A stretch of 64,000 bases of DNA from Pseudoalteromonas shioyasakiensis (GTDB taxonomy: Bacteria; Pseudomonadota; Gammaproteobacteria; Enterobacterales; Alteromonadaceae), in the NCBI RefSeq assembly GCF_024518675.1, contig NZ_JANIGL010000002.1, positions 186,001 to 250,000 of the forward strand. The letters run 5' to 3'. Of the stretch, positions 10,892 through 21,396 are shown piece after piece (positions within the stretch are counted from its first letter, which is position 1; every line of letters starts with the position of its first letter). A program made the translations under genes and the position numbers. Under the pieces are notes generated by a model that saw nothing but the letters and a program-made list of their open reading frames with translations, did no database searches and was not told the origin of the DNA.

Positions 10892-13800
10892 TTATGCATG
10901 TGCCATTTGCACCGCTTGTTCAATATCAACTGCCACCATGCGTGATACGCCTGGCTCAGCCATTGTAACACCAGTCAATCGCCCTGCCATTTCCATGGCA
11001 ATTTTATTATGACTAATGTAGATAAATTGCACCGATTGTGACATTTCTTCCACTAAACGGCAAAACCTGCCAACATTCGCATCATCGAGTGGTGCATCTA
11101 CTTCATCCAGCATACAGAAAGGAGCTGGATTGAGCCTGAATATTGAAAACACTAATGATAATGCGGTCAGCGCTTTTTCTCCACCACTTAACAGGTGAAT
11201 TGTTGAATTTTTCTTACCTGGTGGTCGTGCCATTATACTAACACCACTTTCGAGTAAATCATCACTGGTTAATTCAAGATATGCACTGCCACCACCAAAT
11301 ACTTTAGGGAATAACTCACCAAAATCTTGATTTACTTGATCGAAGGTCGCTTTAAAACGCGTTTTAGTCTCTCTATCTATCTTATTAATTGCACCTTCTA
11401 AACTCGATAGCGCATTGGTTAAATCATCTAATTGTTGTTCTAAATACTCGCTGCGCTGCTTAGCTTGTTCATATTCATCGATTGCCGCTAAATTTACCGC
11501 ACCTAAATCCGTTACTCCCTGCACGACTCGGTTAAGTTGCGTTTGCATCCCCGATAAGCTGGCTGACTCAGGTAATTGCGCGAGTACGGTTTTTAAGTTT
11601 TGCTCAAGCTCATTTAACGGCTCTAATGCGGCTTGTGCCTTTACAAGCAAGCTTTGCTCTTCGAGTGCCAGCGTTTGCAGTGTCTCCTGCAACATTGTTA
11701 ATTCACTTTGCGATGACTTCAGCACAGTTTGTTTATCTAATAGTGCCGCTTTAGCATCTGCTAACTGGTCATTGAGTTTACTTAATTCTTCTTCGCCTTG
11801 CTGGTGCTGTTCAAGCAATAATAAAATTTGTTCCGCGCTTTGTTCAAGCGGGATCACTAACTCTTCAATTTGACAACTGAGCTCTGATACAGCTTCACTG
11901 GCACTCTCATACGCAGTAAGTGCATGCTGAAGTTTAGTTTCACTTAATTGAGATTCACTACGAGCTTTTTGTTCAGCAAGATGCGCTTGATGAGCTTGAG
12001 TTTTATACTGCTCAAATACCGCATTGTGCTGCGTGTATTCGTTATCGCATGCTTGCTGATGTTGTTGTGCGTGTGTAAGTTGCGCTGCTAACTGCTGCTT
12101 TTGCTGCGCTAAACTATCAATAAGCTGTTGTTGATGCGCAATAGCTTGCGTTACGGATTGTTGTTCAGCAGTTAGTTGCTGGCGTTTTTCAGTTAGCTTT
12201 TGTTGTTGAGTGCGCCACTGTGTTAATTGCTCTTTAAGCATATCGCGCCGGGTACTCGCTGACGCTATTTTTTGTGCAAGTTGATGCACCGCTTCTTTTA
12301 AATTATCACCTTGAGTTAATAACTCGCGGTGTTTAACTTCATTCTCTGTGACGTCAGCATGCTTTGTTTGTCGTTGCTCCTGCAATGAGGTTGCCCACTC
12401 TTTTGCATCTTTTAGCTGCTTATGTTTGAGTAGTAATGAACTTTCTTCATCAGCTTGATTGCTTAGCTGCCAATTACGTCCATAGATTGTGCCATCCCTA
12501 TCGATAGCCGCAAGCCAAAACTCATCACTGAATAAAGCCTGATCAAAATTATCTTGAACAGCAATTCGCTCTAATAAATCAGGGTAGACGCCATGCTCGA
12601 TTAGCGCGGCAACAGAGTCAGTTTTGGCTTTATACGTACTTGGCCAAACACTATTGTTAGCCCTATCCGAGCATACAGTTAAGTGCGTTAATCCTAAAAG
12701 CGCTTGCTCTACAATTTGTTCACAACCAGACTGCACGCCAAGTTGGGCTAATAAATTAGCGTTACTTTGACTTGTTTGATCTGCCAGCATACTGGTTAAA
12801 CCGGCAATTTGGGCTTTATTTTCATTAACCTCTTGTGTCACATTTTGCAGTACTGCTTGGCTTGTTGTTAATCTTTCATGCGCACTTTGTGTCGCCTGCT
12901 TAACGGTGTTTAACGCACTTTGCTTTGCCGCTAACTCTTTGGTTAGAGACTGCATTAACGCTTGCTGCTGCTCTAATTGTTGGGCAATTGCGTTATCTGC
13001 TAGATCTTTTCCCTGTTGCTCAATATCAGCAATTTGCGTATCGAGGTATTGTAAACTTTGCTGCTGCTGTGTTTGTGTATTACACTGTTTATTATGGTTA
13101 TTTTCTAACGTTTGAAACTGTTCTTTCAGTGTTTGCCACTGTTCATAAGCGTGTTGTTTTTGCTGTTGTGATTGTTCAACTTGCTGTGCAATCTGCTCTA
13201 CTTGCTCATCACAAATAAGTGTGTGCTCAATTGCATGCTGTAGTGCTTGTGCGAGCTCATCGGTATGCCATTGCTGCTGTAATTGCAGTTCTTGGTTTTG
13301 CAGTTGCAGGCTTTGTTGTTTAATTAAGTTTTGGCTCAGGGTTTGATGTTGTTGTTTTAAGCTAATTTGCTGTTGTTCAATTCGGGTTAGCTGAGTATGC
13401 GTATTATGTTGTGCATGTTGCGCATCACTGAGATGTTGCTGCTGTTGTTGTACTTTAACTTCTAAGCTCGCCAGTACATCATCATGGCCTGAGTTCGCTT
13501 GCTTAAAAAAATCAATTTGTTCATTTAATTTAGCAATCTGTTGATTTTTATCAACTTGCTGCTGATGCAGCTTTTGCCATTTTAAAACCGCAATTTGTCC
13601 CTTAAGCGTACGCTCTTGGTTCTTTAGCTCGCGATACTTTTTAGCATTAACTGATTGCACAGCCAATTTATCAACTTGTGTTTGCAACTCTTGGCGAACA
13701 TCAAGTAAACGTTCTAAATTCTCTCGCGTACTCTTGATCCGAGTTTGCGTTTCTCGACGACGCTCTTTGTACTTTGAAACACCTGCGGCTTCTTCAAGAA

Positions 13801-14287
13801 ATATTCGTAAATCAGCAGGTTTACTCTCAATTAAGCGTGAGATCATCCCCTGCTCAATAATTGCGTAGCTACGTGGGCCAAGCCCAGTGCCTAAAAATAT
13901 GTCGGTAATATCACGTTTTCGACACTTACTGCCATTTAAAAAATACAATGATTGGCCATCACGAGTGACTAAACGCTTTATAGCAACTTGGTTACGATCG
14001 GCAAAAGTATTAGGGAGCTGGCCTTGAGTATTATCAAAAATCAGTTCGACAGAAGCTTGAGAGATAGGTTTTCGGTTAGTTGAGCCATTAAAAATAACAT
14101 CGGTCATGGCATCGCCACGCAAATTTTTAGCCGAGCTTTCACCTAATACCCAACGCACCGCATCAATGACATTTGATTTGCCACAGCCATTAGGGCCAAC
14201 GACACAGGTCATTTGATCAGGGAACGGAATTTTAGTGGGCTCTACAAAGGATTTAAAGCCCGCTAATTTTATGGTGCTCAAACGCAT
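10892..14287 (-). CDS. smc: Chromosome partition protein Smc
   Basis: This is an SMC-family ATPase that organises and helps segregate the chromosome with ScpA and ScpB (neither is in this window). In 1131 aa it shows Walker A (GPNGCGKS, 31-38), a long glutamine-rich coiled coil interrupted by a hinge (about 500-620), a second coiled coil, the ABC signature LLSGGEKAL at about 1032, and Walker B with D1061-E1062. The presence of Smc rather than MukB excludes Enterobacterales and Vibrionales as the source. Confidence 0.97.
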   Translation of the reverse strand: MRLSTIKLAGFKSFVEPTKIPFPDQMTCVVGPNGCGKSNVIDAVRWVLGESSAKNLRGDAMTDVIFNGSTNRKPISQASVELIFDNTQGQLPNTFADRNQVAIKRLVTRDGQSLYFLNGSKCRKRDITDIFLGTGLGPRSYAIIEQGMISRLIESKPADLRIFLEEAAGVSKYKERRRETQTRIKSTRENLERLLDVRQELQTQVDKLAVQSVNAKKYRELKNQERTLKGQIAVLKWQKLHQQQVDKNQQIAKLNEQIDFFKQANSGHDDVLASLEVKVQQQQQHLSDAQHAQHNTHTQLTRIEQQQISLKQQHQTLSQNLIKQQSLQLQNQELQLQQQWHTDELAQALQHAIEHTLICDEQVEQIAQQVEQSQQQKQHAYEQWQTLKEQFQTLENNHNKQCNTQTQQQQSLQYLDTQIADIEQQGKDLADNAIAQQLEQQQALMQSLTKELAAKQSALNTVKQATQSAHERLTTSQAVLQNVTQEVNENKAQIAGLTSMLADQTSQSNANLLAQLGVQSGCEQIVEQALLGLTHLTVCSDRANNSVWPSTYKAKTDSVAALIEHGVYPDLLERIAVQDNFDQALFSDEFWLAAIDRDGTIYGRNWQLSNQADEESSLLLKHKQLKDAKEWATSLQEQRQTKHADVTENEVKHRELLTQGDNLKEAVHQLAQKIASASTRRDMLKEQLTQWRTQQQKLTEKRQQLTAEQQSVTQAIAHQQQLIDSLAQQKQQLAAQLTHAQQHQQACDNEYTQHNAVFEQYKTQAHQAHLAEQKARSESQLSETKLQHALTAYESASEAVSELSCQIEELVIPLEQSAEQILLLLEQHQQGEEELSKLNDQLADAKAALLDKQTVLKSSQSELTMLQETLQTLALEEQSLLVKAQAALEPLNELEQNLKTVLAQLPESASLSGMQTQLNRVVQGVTDLGAVNLAAIDEYEQAKQRSEYLEQQLDDLTNALSSLEGAINKIDRETKTRFKATFDQVNQDFGELFPKVFGGGSAYLELTSDDLLESGVSIMARPPGKKNSTIHLLSGGEKALTALSLVFSIFRLNPAPFCMLDEVDAPLDDANVGRFCRLVEEMSQSVQFIYISHNKIAMEMAGRLTGVTMAEPGVSRMVAVDIEQAVQMAHA

Positions 14288-14354
14288 CTATTTGGTTTAC
14301 CGATTGTTATTATTATTTACCAAGTACTAATCTAACCTATTTTGAGACAAAAGG

Positions 14355-15086
14355 TTAAGCTTGGCGTTTAAAGTTATCTAAAATAATACCTGTAGCCATA
14401 GCAACATTTAATGACTCCGCAGCACCAAATGCCGGAATCGTAATTTTATTGCTTACTAAAGCCGCGCATTCACTGCGAATGCCGTGTGACTCACTACCCA
14501 TAAGTAACACACCAGATTGCGATAATTCAGTCTTGTGTAGGTTCTCACCCTCTAAAAATGCACCATAGATAGGCAAGTTAAGCGTTTTTAAATAAGCGGG
14601 TAATTCAACTTGGCTTACTGCTACTCGTACAAATGAGCCCATTGTGGCACTGATTGTTTTTGGATTATATGGATCTGCACTATCAATACTTGTCACTATG
14701 TGCTTTATACCATACCAATCGGCAACACGAATAATGGTGCCTAAATTTCCGGGATCTGAAACCCCATCAAGGGCTAAAATTAACCCTTCTGTGTTGGGTA
14801 GTTCTACTGTTGGCATTGCTACAACTGCAATTGCCGCATTGTTGGAAACTAAAGTACTGGCTTTTGTTAAGCTCTCTTCATCAGCCTCAATCATAGTGAT
14901 TTTATTAAACTGAGACTGATACTGACTAATAAATGCAGCTGTGGCAAATACATCTACAGCCGCTAAATCACTTGCTAATAACTCAAGTACATTTTTCTCA
15001 CCCTGTACAAGGTATTGATTATACTGCTTTCGGTACTTTTTTTGACCTAATGCACGAATTAACTTGAGTTGGTTTTTTGAAATCAT
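14355..15086 (-). CDS. TrmH/SpoU-family RNA 2'-O-methyltransferase
   Basis: This 243-aa SPOUT enzyme transfers methyl from SAM to a ribose 2'-OH, probably in rRNA. An N-terminal substrate-binding domain (about 1-100) precedes the trefoil-knot SPOUT domain. The three SPOUT motifs are visible: DPGNLGTIIR, LLMGSESHGI and IPAFGAAESLNVAMA. The start at the ATG at 15086 is preceded by GAGG at a good distance; the upstream extension to 15173 looks non-coding. It could be an RlmB-like or TsnR-like enzyme; the exact target nucleotide cannot be told. Confidence 0.9.
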   Translation of the reverse strand: MISKNQLKLIRALGQKKYRKQYNQYLVQGEKNVLELLASDLAAVDVFATAAFISQYQSQFNKITMIEADEESLTKASTLVSNNAAIAVVAMPTVELPNTEGLILALDGVSDPGNLGTIIRVADWYGIKHIVTSIDSADPYNPKTISATMGSFVRVAVSQVELPAYLKTLNLPIYGAFLEGENLHKTELSQSGVLLMGSESHGIRSECAALVSNKITIPAFGAAESLNVAMATGIILDNFKRQA

Positions 15087-15261
15087 AACAGCCTCATAAA
15101 ATGACGCCGTGAGTATAGCAGATCTAACTAATAATTCTAAAATTGATACCTCATACTTTTTTATAAAAAGCAAAGATAATCAGTAAGTACAACTAATTAT
15201 GATTGATTAAATAGGATTTATTTAGTAAGTTTTTGGACCTATCTTAAGGAAAGGAATAAAA

Positions 15262-16359
15262 ATGGAACCCAGCACTGATTTTAATGAATCAACAACCAAC
15301 GGATCTAAACAAAGTATTTTTCAAGGGCGAGTACAGTTTGGCGGCCAAGCCGGCGAATTTTTTGGTATTTGGTCTGTTAATATTTTACTCAGTATTTTAA
15401 CCCTCGGCATTTATTCGGCATGGGCAAAAGTACGCACCTATCGCTATTTTTATAGCAACACCCGTATTGATGGCCACAGCTTTGATTATTTAGCCACCCC
15501 AATACAGATCCTCAAAGGGCGAATTTTAGCAATCATTGCATTCATTATTTACAGCCTAGTCGTACAATTTCTGCCTGTTATCGGTCTTTTATTCGCCCTC
15601 GGCTTTTTATTTTCAATGCCATGGATAATCAATCAAGGACTACGCTTTAATCTTCGTATGACCCGTCATCGTAATGTGCGTTTTGCGTTTGCAGGAAATT
15701 ACGGTGATGCATTAGTTAATTTTGTTTTACTGCCCATAGCAAGTGTATTCACCTTTTACCTATTACTGCCTTATGCACTCAAACGTATTGACCAATATTT
15801 ACACGAAAACATCAGTTACGGTAATAAGCCAATTAATGTAAACCTCAAAGGGGCCACCTATTATATGGCGGCATTAATCACCATTGGTGTTGCGATTGGC
15901 GGTTTAGTTATATTTAGTATTTTTGCTGGGTTAGGTGGTGTTGCTATAAACTTAACCAGCTTTGACACCGATAACTTTAATATCTCTACTTTAATTATCC
16001 CACTGTTAATTGCGGCGCTTTATGTGGCCTTTCTAACAATTGTGCGGGCTGTTTATGTATCAATAATTCGTAATCATATTTTTGATAGCAGTGAGTTTGA
16101 AGACGTTGCAAGTTTTAAATCTGATTTAAAACCCGTTGAATACGCGGTACTTCTGTTTACCAATGCACTGGCAATTATATTTACTTTAGGACTCGCCTAT
16201 CCATGGGCAAAAATACGCAGAGCACGACTGCTTGCTATGGCCACCGAAGTTACGATTTACGAAGGCGCACTTGCCATTATTGATACTGTAGAAGAACAAC
16301 AATCATCATTTGCCGAAGAAGCAGCAAATGTGTTTGATATTGATATTTCGCTTACTTGA
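15262..16359 (+). CDS. YjgN family (DUF898) membrane protein
   Basis: This 365-aa multi-pass inner-membrane protein has about eight hydrophobic segments. The DUF898/YjgN hallmarks are visible: FxGxxGEFFGIW near residue 30, LTLGIYSAWAKVRTYRYFYSNT around 50-70, and a second YPWAKIRRARL copy near residue 315, which suggests an internal duplication. A strong AAGGAAAGG ribosome site precedes the ATG. The family function is unknown. Its stop overlaps the start of an M48 peptidase gene (TGATG), so the two probably act together at the membrane. Confidence 0.88.
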   Translation: MEPSTDFNESTTNGSKQSIFQGRVQFGGQAGEFFGIWSVNILLSILTLGIYSAWAKVRTYRYFYSNTRIDGHSFDYLATPIQILKGRILAIIAFIIYSLVVQFLPVIGLLFALGFLFSMPWIINQGLRFNLRMTRHRNVRFAFAGNYGDALVNFVLLPIASVFTFYLLLPYALKRIDQYLHENISYGNKPINVNLKGATYYMAALITIGVAIGGLVIFSIFAGLGGVAINLTSFDTDNFNISTLIIPLLIAALYVAFLTIVRAVYVSIIRNHIFDSSEFEDVASFKSDLKPVEYAVLLFTNALAIIFTLGLAYPWAKIRRARLLAMATEVTIYEGALAIIDTVEEQQSSFAEEAANVFDIDISLT

Positions 16360-17399
16360 TGAGTAAACATTATATTAAAGGCTGCTATTACTACCCTAAT
16401 AGCAGCCAGCACCAACAATGCTTTGCAGCAAGCAATAAGAGCCAAATACAACTTGTTGATTCACAGCAAAGAAATACGCTTTTATCTGTACTTATTACTG
16501 AGTGCCAAATTGAAAGCCCGCTTCCTGGTGTGGCTTCAGAATTAAACTTTGCTGGCGGTGGCCGCTTTGTTCCAGAGGATATTAACCATCGCTGGGCATT
16601 TACGCATACAAAAACGGGCATGAGTGAACGCCTCGAAAAATCTAAGCCACTCATACTTGCCTCAGTCATTTTAATACCTTTATTACTGTGGTTTATTTTA
16701 TATCGCGGCATCCCCGCTATCGCTGTGTATAGTGTCAGTTTAGCCTCACCTGCTACTGTAGAGGCCATGGGTAACCAAAGTTTAAAAGTAATTGAAAAAG
16801 TAGCATTAGCTCCTTCTCAATTACCTGATGAAACTCAAAATAATATACAGCAACAATGGCAGCAAATGCTTGATGAGCTAAACTTAGATAGCACTATATT
16901 TAGGCTCTCTTTTTATCAATCGGATTACTTCGCAGCTAACGCCTTTGCATTGCCGCATGGGCGTGTGATTGTGACCGATGAATTAGTCACTTTACTTAAG
17001 GATAAACCGGATGCTTTGCGGGCTATTTTACTTCATGAAATCGGCCATGTTGAGTACCAACATGGGATTCGCTTAGCGGCACAAGCGACTGCCAGTACCA
17101 TAGTGTTAGCGGTTATTTTTGGTGACTTAGAAGGGATCACTGAAGTGGTGCTTGGTTCTAGTTCTTCTTTTTTGCAACAAGCGTTTTCCCGGGATATGGA
17201 GCGAGAAGCCGACAAATACGCTATCGAAAAGTTAATCGCATTAGGTTACTCTAATAATGATTTTGCCGATGCCATACAAGCACTGCAAAACAAATTAGAT
17301 GAGCAAGCACAGCTTGATGACTCGTGGTTTAAGTACTTATCTACACACCCAAGCTCACAAGAGCGAATTGATTTTGCGAGGCAATACACACCACAATGA
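16359..17399 (+). CDS. M48-family membrane-anchored metallopeptidase
   Basis: This 346-aa protein has three parts: an N-terminal cytoplasmic-looking domain (about 1-95), one TM helix (about 98-116) and a zincin domain. The zinc site HEIGH has its ligands at H226 and H230 and its catalytic residue at E227; the third ligand is in the READKYA segment near 285. The likely role is membrane-associated protein quality control, by analogy with HtpX/BepA/LoiP relatives. The ATG overlaps the yjgN-like stop by one base; a TTG one codon earlier is less likely. The N-terminal domain is like that of M48 proteins usually encoded beside DUF898 genes. Confidence 0.88.
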   Translation: MSKHYIKGCYYYPNSSQHQQCFAASNKSQIQLVDSQQRNTLLSVLITECQIESPLPGVASELNFAGGGRFVPEDINHRWAFTHTKTGMSERLEKSKPLILASVILIPLLLWFILYRGIPAIAVYSVSLASPATVEAMGNQSLKVIEKVALAPSQLPDETQNNIQQQWQQMLDELNLDSTIFRLSFYQSDYFAANAFALPHGRVIVTDELVTLLKDKPDALRAILLHEIGHVEYQHGIRLAAQATASTIVLAVIFGDLEGITEVVLGSSSSFLQQAFSRDMEREADKYAIEKLIALGYSNNDFADAIQALQNKLDEQAQLDDSWFKYLSTHPSSQERIDFARQYTPQ

Positions 17400-17689
17400 C
17401 ACCTGAGTTAACATTAATTACCTTGGTTATTACTGTCATCGCGTTAGGTTACGGAGTTATTTACCCACGCTTTGCTGGCAATAGTTTCACAAAAGTATCG
17501 ATTCAGGACTTGTTTGCTACCACAATTACATTACTAATTGCTGGCAACCTCTTTTATGATACAGGCGTTGAGTTTAGCTGGTTAGGGTTTAATGTAAATT
17601 GGTTTTGGTTCACGTTTTTAACCTACATACTCATCGAGATTCCTGTGTGTTTAGCGTATGCCAAAAAACACAATATGAAGTTCAAGTGA
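17396..17689 (+). CDS. Small three-TM membrane protein, unknown
   Basis: This 97-aa protein was not recognised. Three hydrophobic helices (about 4-22, 37-55, 63-87) make up almost all of it, with a basic tail (KKHNMKFK). The ATGA overlap with the M48 peptidase gene indicates translational coupling. It is therefore the third member of a yjgN-like/M48/small-protein operon and may be a partner or modulator of the protease. This role is inference from position only. Confidence 0.75.
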   Translation: MTPELTLITLVITVIALGYGVIYPRFAGNSFTKVSIQDLFATTITLLIAGNLFYDTGVEFSWLGFNVNWFWFTFLTYILIEIPVCLAYAKKHNMKFK

Positions 17690-17710
17690 GCTATGTAAAT
17701 AGACAACAAA

Positions 17711-17735
17711 AAAGCGCCAACATGGCGCTTTTTAT
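17711..17735. terminator. Bidirectional terminator
   Basis: AAAGCGCCA-ACA-TGGCGCTTT forms a 9-bp stem flanked by A and T runs. It lies between convergent genes (small membrane protein on plus, speB on minus) and can serve both. Confidence 0.9.
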
Positions 17736-17755
17736 TTAACCTAAGCTCTGGCGGT

Positions 17756-18679
17756 TTAGTACTTATGCTTTAGCGCCCACAAGTGCAGTAATTCATTAGC
17801 AATAGTCGCAGCTGCAATTGCAGTGAGCTCACTTTGATCATACGACGGCGACACTTCTACAACATCCATTCCTACCATATTTATGCCCTTGAGTGCGCGT
17901 ATAATTTTCAGCACTTTGTCGCTGGTCAAGCCGCCACACACTGGCGTCCCAGTTCCGGGCGCAAACGCCGGATCCAAACAATCAATATCAAAAGTAATAT
18001 ACACGGGTAACTCCCCCACCCGCGCTAAAATTTGCTCAGCAATCACTTGCGCCGATAAATCATTTGCTGCCATCGCATCAATGACTGCAAATTCATGTTT
18101 ACTTTGATCAAAGTCAGTACGAATACCGATTTGAATGCTGTGCTCTACATCTATCAGCCCCTCCACAGGCGCATGATAAAACATAGTGCCGTGATCATAA
18201 CGCGATCCATTACTGTAGGTGTCGGTATGCGCATCAAAATGCACTAAAGCCATTTTGCCAAAGCGTTTAGCATGGGCACGCAGTAAAGGCAAAGTAACAA
18301 AATGATCACCCCCTAGGCCGAGTAATGTTTTACCCTGACGTAAAATTTGCTCCGCGGCTAATTCAAGCTGCGCAGTAAAATACTCAGGGTCGCCAACTGG
18401 GTAAGTAAAGTCCCCAGCATCAGCTAATTTTAAACGTTCAAACAAAGGAAACGTCCAAGGGTACTTAGTTTCTTCCCACGCTAAGTGCACCGATGCACGA
18501 CGAATTGCGTCAGGCCCCAAACGTGCTCCTGGGCGACCCGATGTCGCCAAATCAAACGGCAAGCCAAGCACCACTACATCTGCATTGATATCAGTGATAT
18601 TTTGTACCATTGGCTGACGCAAAAACGTCATGCCGTTGGAGTATAACGAATGATCAGTATGATCAAACAAGGTGGTCAT
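17756..18679 (-). CDS. speB: Agmatinase SpeB
   Basis: SpeB hydrolyses agmatine to putrescine and urea, the second step of the arginine decarboxylase route. The 307-aa ureohydrolase shows the binuclear manganese motifs [13 protein letters not shown] and FDIDCLDP. It starts one base after the speA stop, so speA and speB form one unit for making putrescine from arginine. Confidence 0.96.
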   Translation of the reverse strand: MTTLFDHTDHSLYSNGMTFLRQPMVQNITDINADVVVLGLPFDLATSGRPGARLGPDAIRRASVHLAWEETKYPWTFPLFERLKLADAGDFTYPVGDPEYFTAQLELAAEQILRQGKTLLGLGGDHFVTLPLLRAHAKRFGKMALVHFDAHTDTYSNGSRYDHGTMFYHAPVEGLIDVEHSIQIGIRTDFDQSKHEFAVIDAMAANDLSAQVIAEQILARVGELPVYITFDIDCLDPAFAPGTGTPVCGGLTSDKVLKIIRALKGINMVGMDVVEVSPSYDQSELTAIAAATIANELLHLWALKHKY

Positions 18680-18680
18680 A

Positions 18681-20594
18681 TTAAAGCTCTTCTAAATATG
18701 TATAACCGTCTAAACCCGCTTGTAATTCATCAAGCACACTTTGCTGTTCGTTTACTGGAAGTTTACTCACCACCAGCTGTGCATAAGAAGACTGAAAGCC
18801 TTCAACATCAAGATGAACATAACGCATCATATCTGCCACTGTGTCACCTTGGTTGACCTCTACTATACTGGCATCGCCATGTTCACCCATAGTGATCATA
18901 GCACTGTGAGTATCACCAAATAAATTATGCATATCACCTAAGATTTCTTGATAAGCACCCACCAAAAAAAAGCCCATTAAATAAGGTTTTTCAGCACAAA
19001 ATTCCGGAACAGGTAATGTACTTTCAATACCTTGGCCATCCACATAATGTTCAAGGGCACCGTCTGAATCGCAAGTGATATCCAATAATACTGCTCGTTT
19101 TTTTGGTGCCTCTGTTAAACCACTTAATGGTAATACCGGAAACACCTGATCAATCCCCCACGCATCAGGTAATGACTGAAACAGTGAGAAGTTAACAAAA
19201 AACTTGTCTGCTAACCGCGCATTGAGTTCATCGATGATCGGACGATGAAAACGGTTTTTATTATCCATGTGTTTATTCAGCTCGTAACACACTCTTAAGT
19301 TAATTTGTTCAGCCCATGCGCGTTGAGTTAAATCTAATAAGCCCATTGCAAATTGGTTATGCGCTTCAGCTAAGTCACCTTGGCTATCATGATAAATTTC
19401 AATTAATGCACGGTCATCAGTAAGTACATGTAATTGCTGCCACGACTGCCACATATTTTTCAGTAATAACGGTGCATCGGCTGTTGGTGCTTGAACATCC
19501 TCGGGTACATAGCTTTCAGTGCCAATAACATTCGAAATAAGCACCGCATGATGCGCGGTTAAAGCGCGACCTGACTCTGAAATAATCGTCGGAAATGGTT
19601 GCTCATACTGCTTACAAATATCACCGATGGTATAAACAATATTATTTGCATACTCAGCTAGACTATAGTTCATCGAGTTATGCGACTGGCTCCGTGTTCC
19701 GTCATAATCTACCGCTAAGCCCCCGCCGACATCTAAACAGTCTATTTGTGCGCCTAACTTGCGCAATTCACAGTAGAAACGTGCAGCTTCACTTACGCCA
19801 AGACGAACATCGCGAATATTGGCCATTTGTGACCCTAAGTGAAAATGCACCAACTGTACTAAATCAAGCTGAGAAGATTCTTTTAATCTATTTACCACAT
19901 GTAAAACTTGTGATGCTGATAAACCAAATTTTGACTTTTCGCCACCGCTTGCTTGCCATTTTCCTTTCCCTTGCGACGCTAAACGGACACGAATACCAAT
20001 CCGAGGCATTACATTAAGCTCTTTCGCTTGGCTAAGTACCATATCTAGTTCAGAGAGTTTCTCTAATACGATATACACTTTATGGCCTAACTTTTCGCCA
20101 ATCAATGCAAGACGCACGTATTCTTTATCTTTATAGCCATTACATACAATCACAGCACTGGTTTTTTCCGCCATAGCAAGCACAGTGAGTAACTCGGGCT
20201 TACTCCCCGCTTCAAGGCCTAGTTGCTTCTTTTCAATATTAGCTTGGCTGGCAACTATTTCTTCAACTACTTCTCGTTGTTGGTTTACTTTTATTGGGTA
20301 AACCAGTAAGTAGTCTTTTGGGTAACCGTAGCTTTCAATAGCAGTGTTAAATGCCGCACATAAGCTGTGCACACGGTGATGTAAAATCTGCGGAAAACGC
20401 ACTAAAGCCGGTAAACTAATACCTTTATCTTCAAGCTGTTTGGCAATATCAATGAATGCAATGGTTTGCTTTGGGGCATCGGCCTTGGGCGCAACATAAA
20501 CATCACCTTGATCATTTATACCAAAAAAACCTTGGCTCCAATGACGAACATTGTAACTCGTGCGAGCTTGTTCTAGTGATGTTGTATCTTTCAT
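18681..20594 (-). CDS. speA: Biosynthetic arginine decarboxylase SpeA
   Basis: This PLP-dependent fold III decarboxylase converts arginine to agmatine. At 637 aa it has the size of the biosynthetic enzyme. The PLP lysine is in the YPIKVNQQ motif near residue 100; the glycine-rich phosphate site [12 protein letters not shown] lies near 285. The C-terminal half carries the catalytic ICDSDGA-like segment (DITCDSDG). It is followed directly by speB. The 240 bp upstream contain an ACTCG/CGAGT inverted repeat but no clear regulatory site. Confidence 0.97.
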   Translation of the reverse strand: MKDTTSLEQARTSYNVRHWSQGFFGINDQGDVYVAPKADAPKQTIAFIDIAKQLEDKGISLPALVRFPQILHHRVHSLCAAFNTAIESYGYPKDYLLVYPIKVNQQREVVEEIVASQANIEKKQLGLEAGSKPELLTVLAMAEKTSAVIVCNGYKDKEYVRLALIGEKLGHKVYIVLEKLSELDMVLSQAKELNVMPRIGIRVRLASQGKGKWQASGGEKSKFGLSASQVLHVVNRLKESSQLDLVQLVHFHLGSQMANIRDVRLGVSEAARFYCELRKLGAQIDCLDVGGGLAVDYDGTRSQSHNSMNYSLAEYANNIVYTIGDICKQYEQPFPTIISESGRALTAHHAVLISNVIGTESYVPEDVQAPTADAPLLLKNMWQSWQQLHVLTDDRALIEIYHDSQGDLAEAHNQFAMGLLDLTQRAWAEQINLRVCYELNKHMDNKNRFHRPIIDELNARLADKFFVNFSLFQSLPDAWGIDQVFPVLPLSGLTEAPKKRAVLLDITCDSDGALEHYVDGQGIESTLPVPEFCAEKPYLMGFFLVGAYQEILGDMHNLFGDTHSAMITMGEHGDASIVEVNQGDTVADMMRYVHLDVEGFQSSYAQLVVSKLPVNEQQSVLDELQAGLDGYTYLEEL

Positions 20595-20835
20595 TTATCT
20601 TTCTCTGTTATTTAATGATGCCAAGAACAAACTCGGCGAATTGCGCGCATTAAAAGAAAAAAGGAAGATTAAGTCCAACAAGTATTTTTACTCGTAACGA
20701 GTGAAATTTAGTGTTGATAATTAGAAATGCAATATAGAAACCCTAACCCCATTAAAACAAAGCATTGCGAGCCTACTACGCTAAATAAAACAAAGGTTTC
20801 GGCCAGTGGTGGGGAAGAAATGGTGGCATGTTTAA

Positions 20836-21339
20836 TTAATTTTTAGATTTAATCACTTTGCTGATTTCATCTGCTTTTGATGACTTTGAGCCTAACACTC
20901 GCCATGCTTGATATTCTTCACCATTGAGCCAAGTTATGCCTATGTATTCTTGCCAATGCTCAAAGTCGCGGGTTCTGTAGCGCTCTTCACCGCAGCCACC
21001 TGCGCCTATTACAGTGCGACAAAGAGTAAGGGTTAAGTAAGTGCCATCAAATTGCAATGGGCTTTTGTTTTCTAATTGATTAGGACACGATGCCAGTAAT
21101 CGAAATGGGATCTGTAAAATGACGCGGGCTGTTTTATCACCATCATTATTAATAACTCGCGTTATAGAGTCACATGATTTTAAGTAAAACTCATCATTCT
21201 CAATCACAACATCTGGCTCTAAAGACGCCCACCACGGCTCAGCCGGTATGGGTTCAGAATTCCCTTTGTTATGATCGTCGCAGGCAGTGAAGAAAATAAA
21301 GCAGCTAAAAATTAAACAGAGTGATTTTTGGGTTTTCAT
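20836..21339 (-). CDS. Hypothetical lipoprotein
   Basis: This 167-aa protein has a type II signal peptide: a short basic N-terminus, a hydrophobic core and a lipobox FTAC with the lipidated Cys20, followed by acidic residues (DD), which at +2 in E. coli would favour inner-membrane retention. The start at 21339 is supported by AAGAGG just upstream; the longer reading from 21372 spoils the signal peptide. Four further cysteines in the mature part (CDSI, SCPN, LCRT, GCGE) may form disulfides. No family was recognised. Confidence 0.72.
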   Translation of the reverse strand: MKTQKSLCLIFSCFIFFTACDDHNKGNSEPIPAEPWWASLEPDVVIENDEFYLKSCDSITRVINNDGDKTARVILQIPFRLLASCPNQLENKSPLQFDGTYLTLTLCRTVIGAGGCGEERYRTRDFEHWQEYIGITWLNGEEYQAWRVLGSKSSKADEISKVIKSKN

Positions 21340-21396
21340 AACGCCTCTTAAACGTGGGTTATATCTACTCAACTGCTTTGTAAAAATTAAATAAGT

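Noticed and set aside
11415-13218. Cysteine-rich plus-strand frames opposite smc
   Set aside because: The apparent Cys richness comes from antisense of Gln/Ala-rich coiled-coil codons.
19595-20017. 140-aa plus-strand frame inside speA
   Set aside because: Antisense to an intact conserved gene; no start signal and no protein-like pattern.
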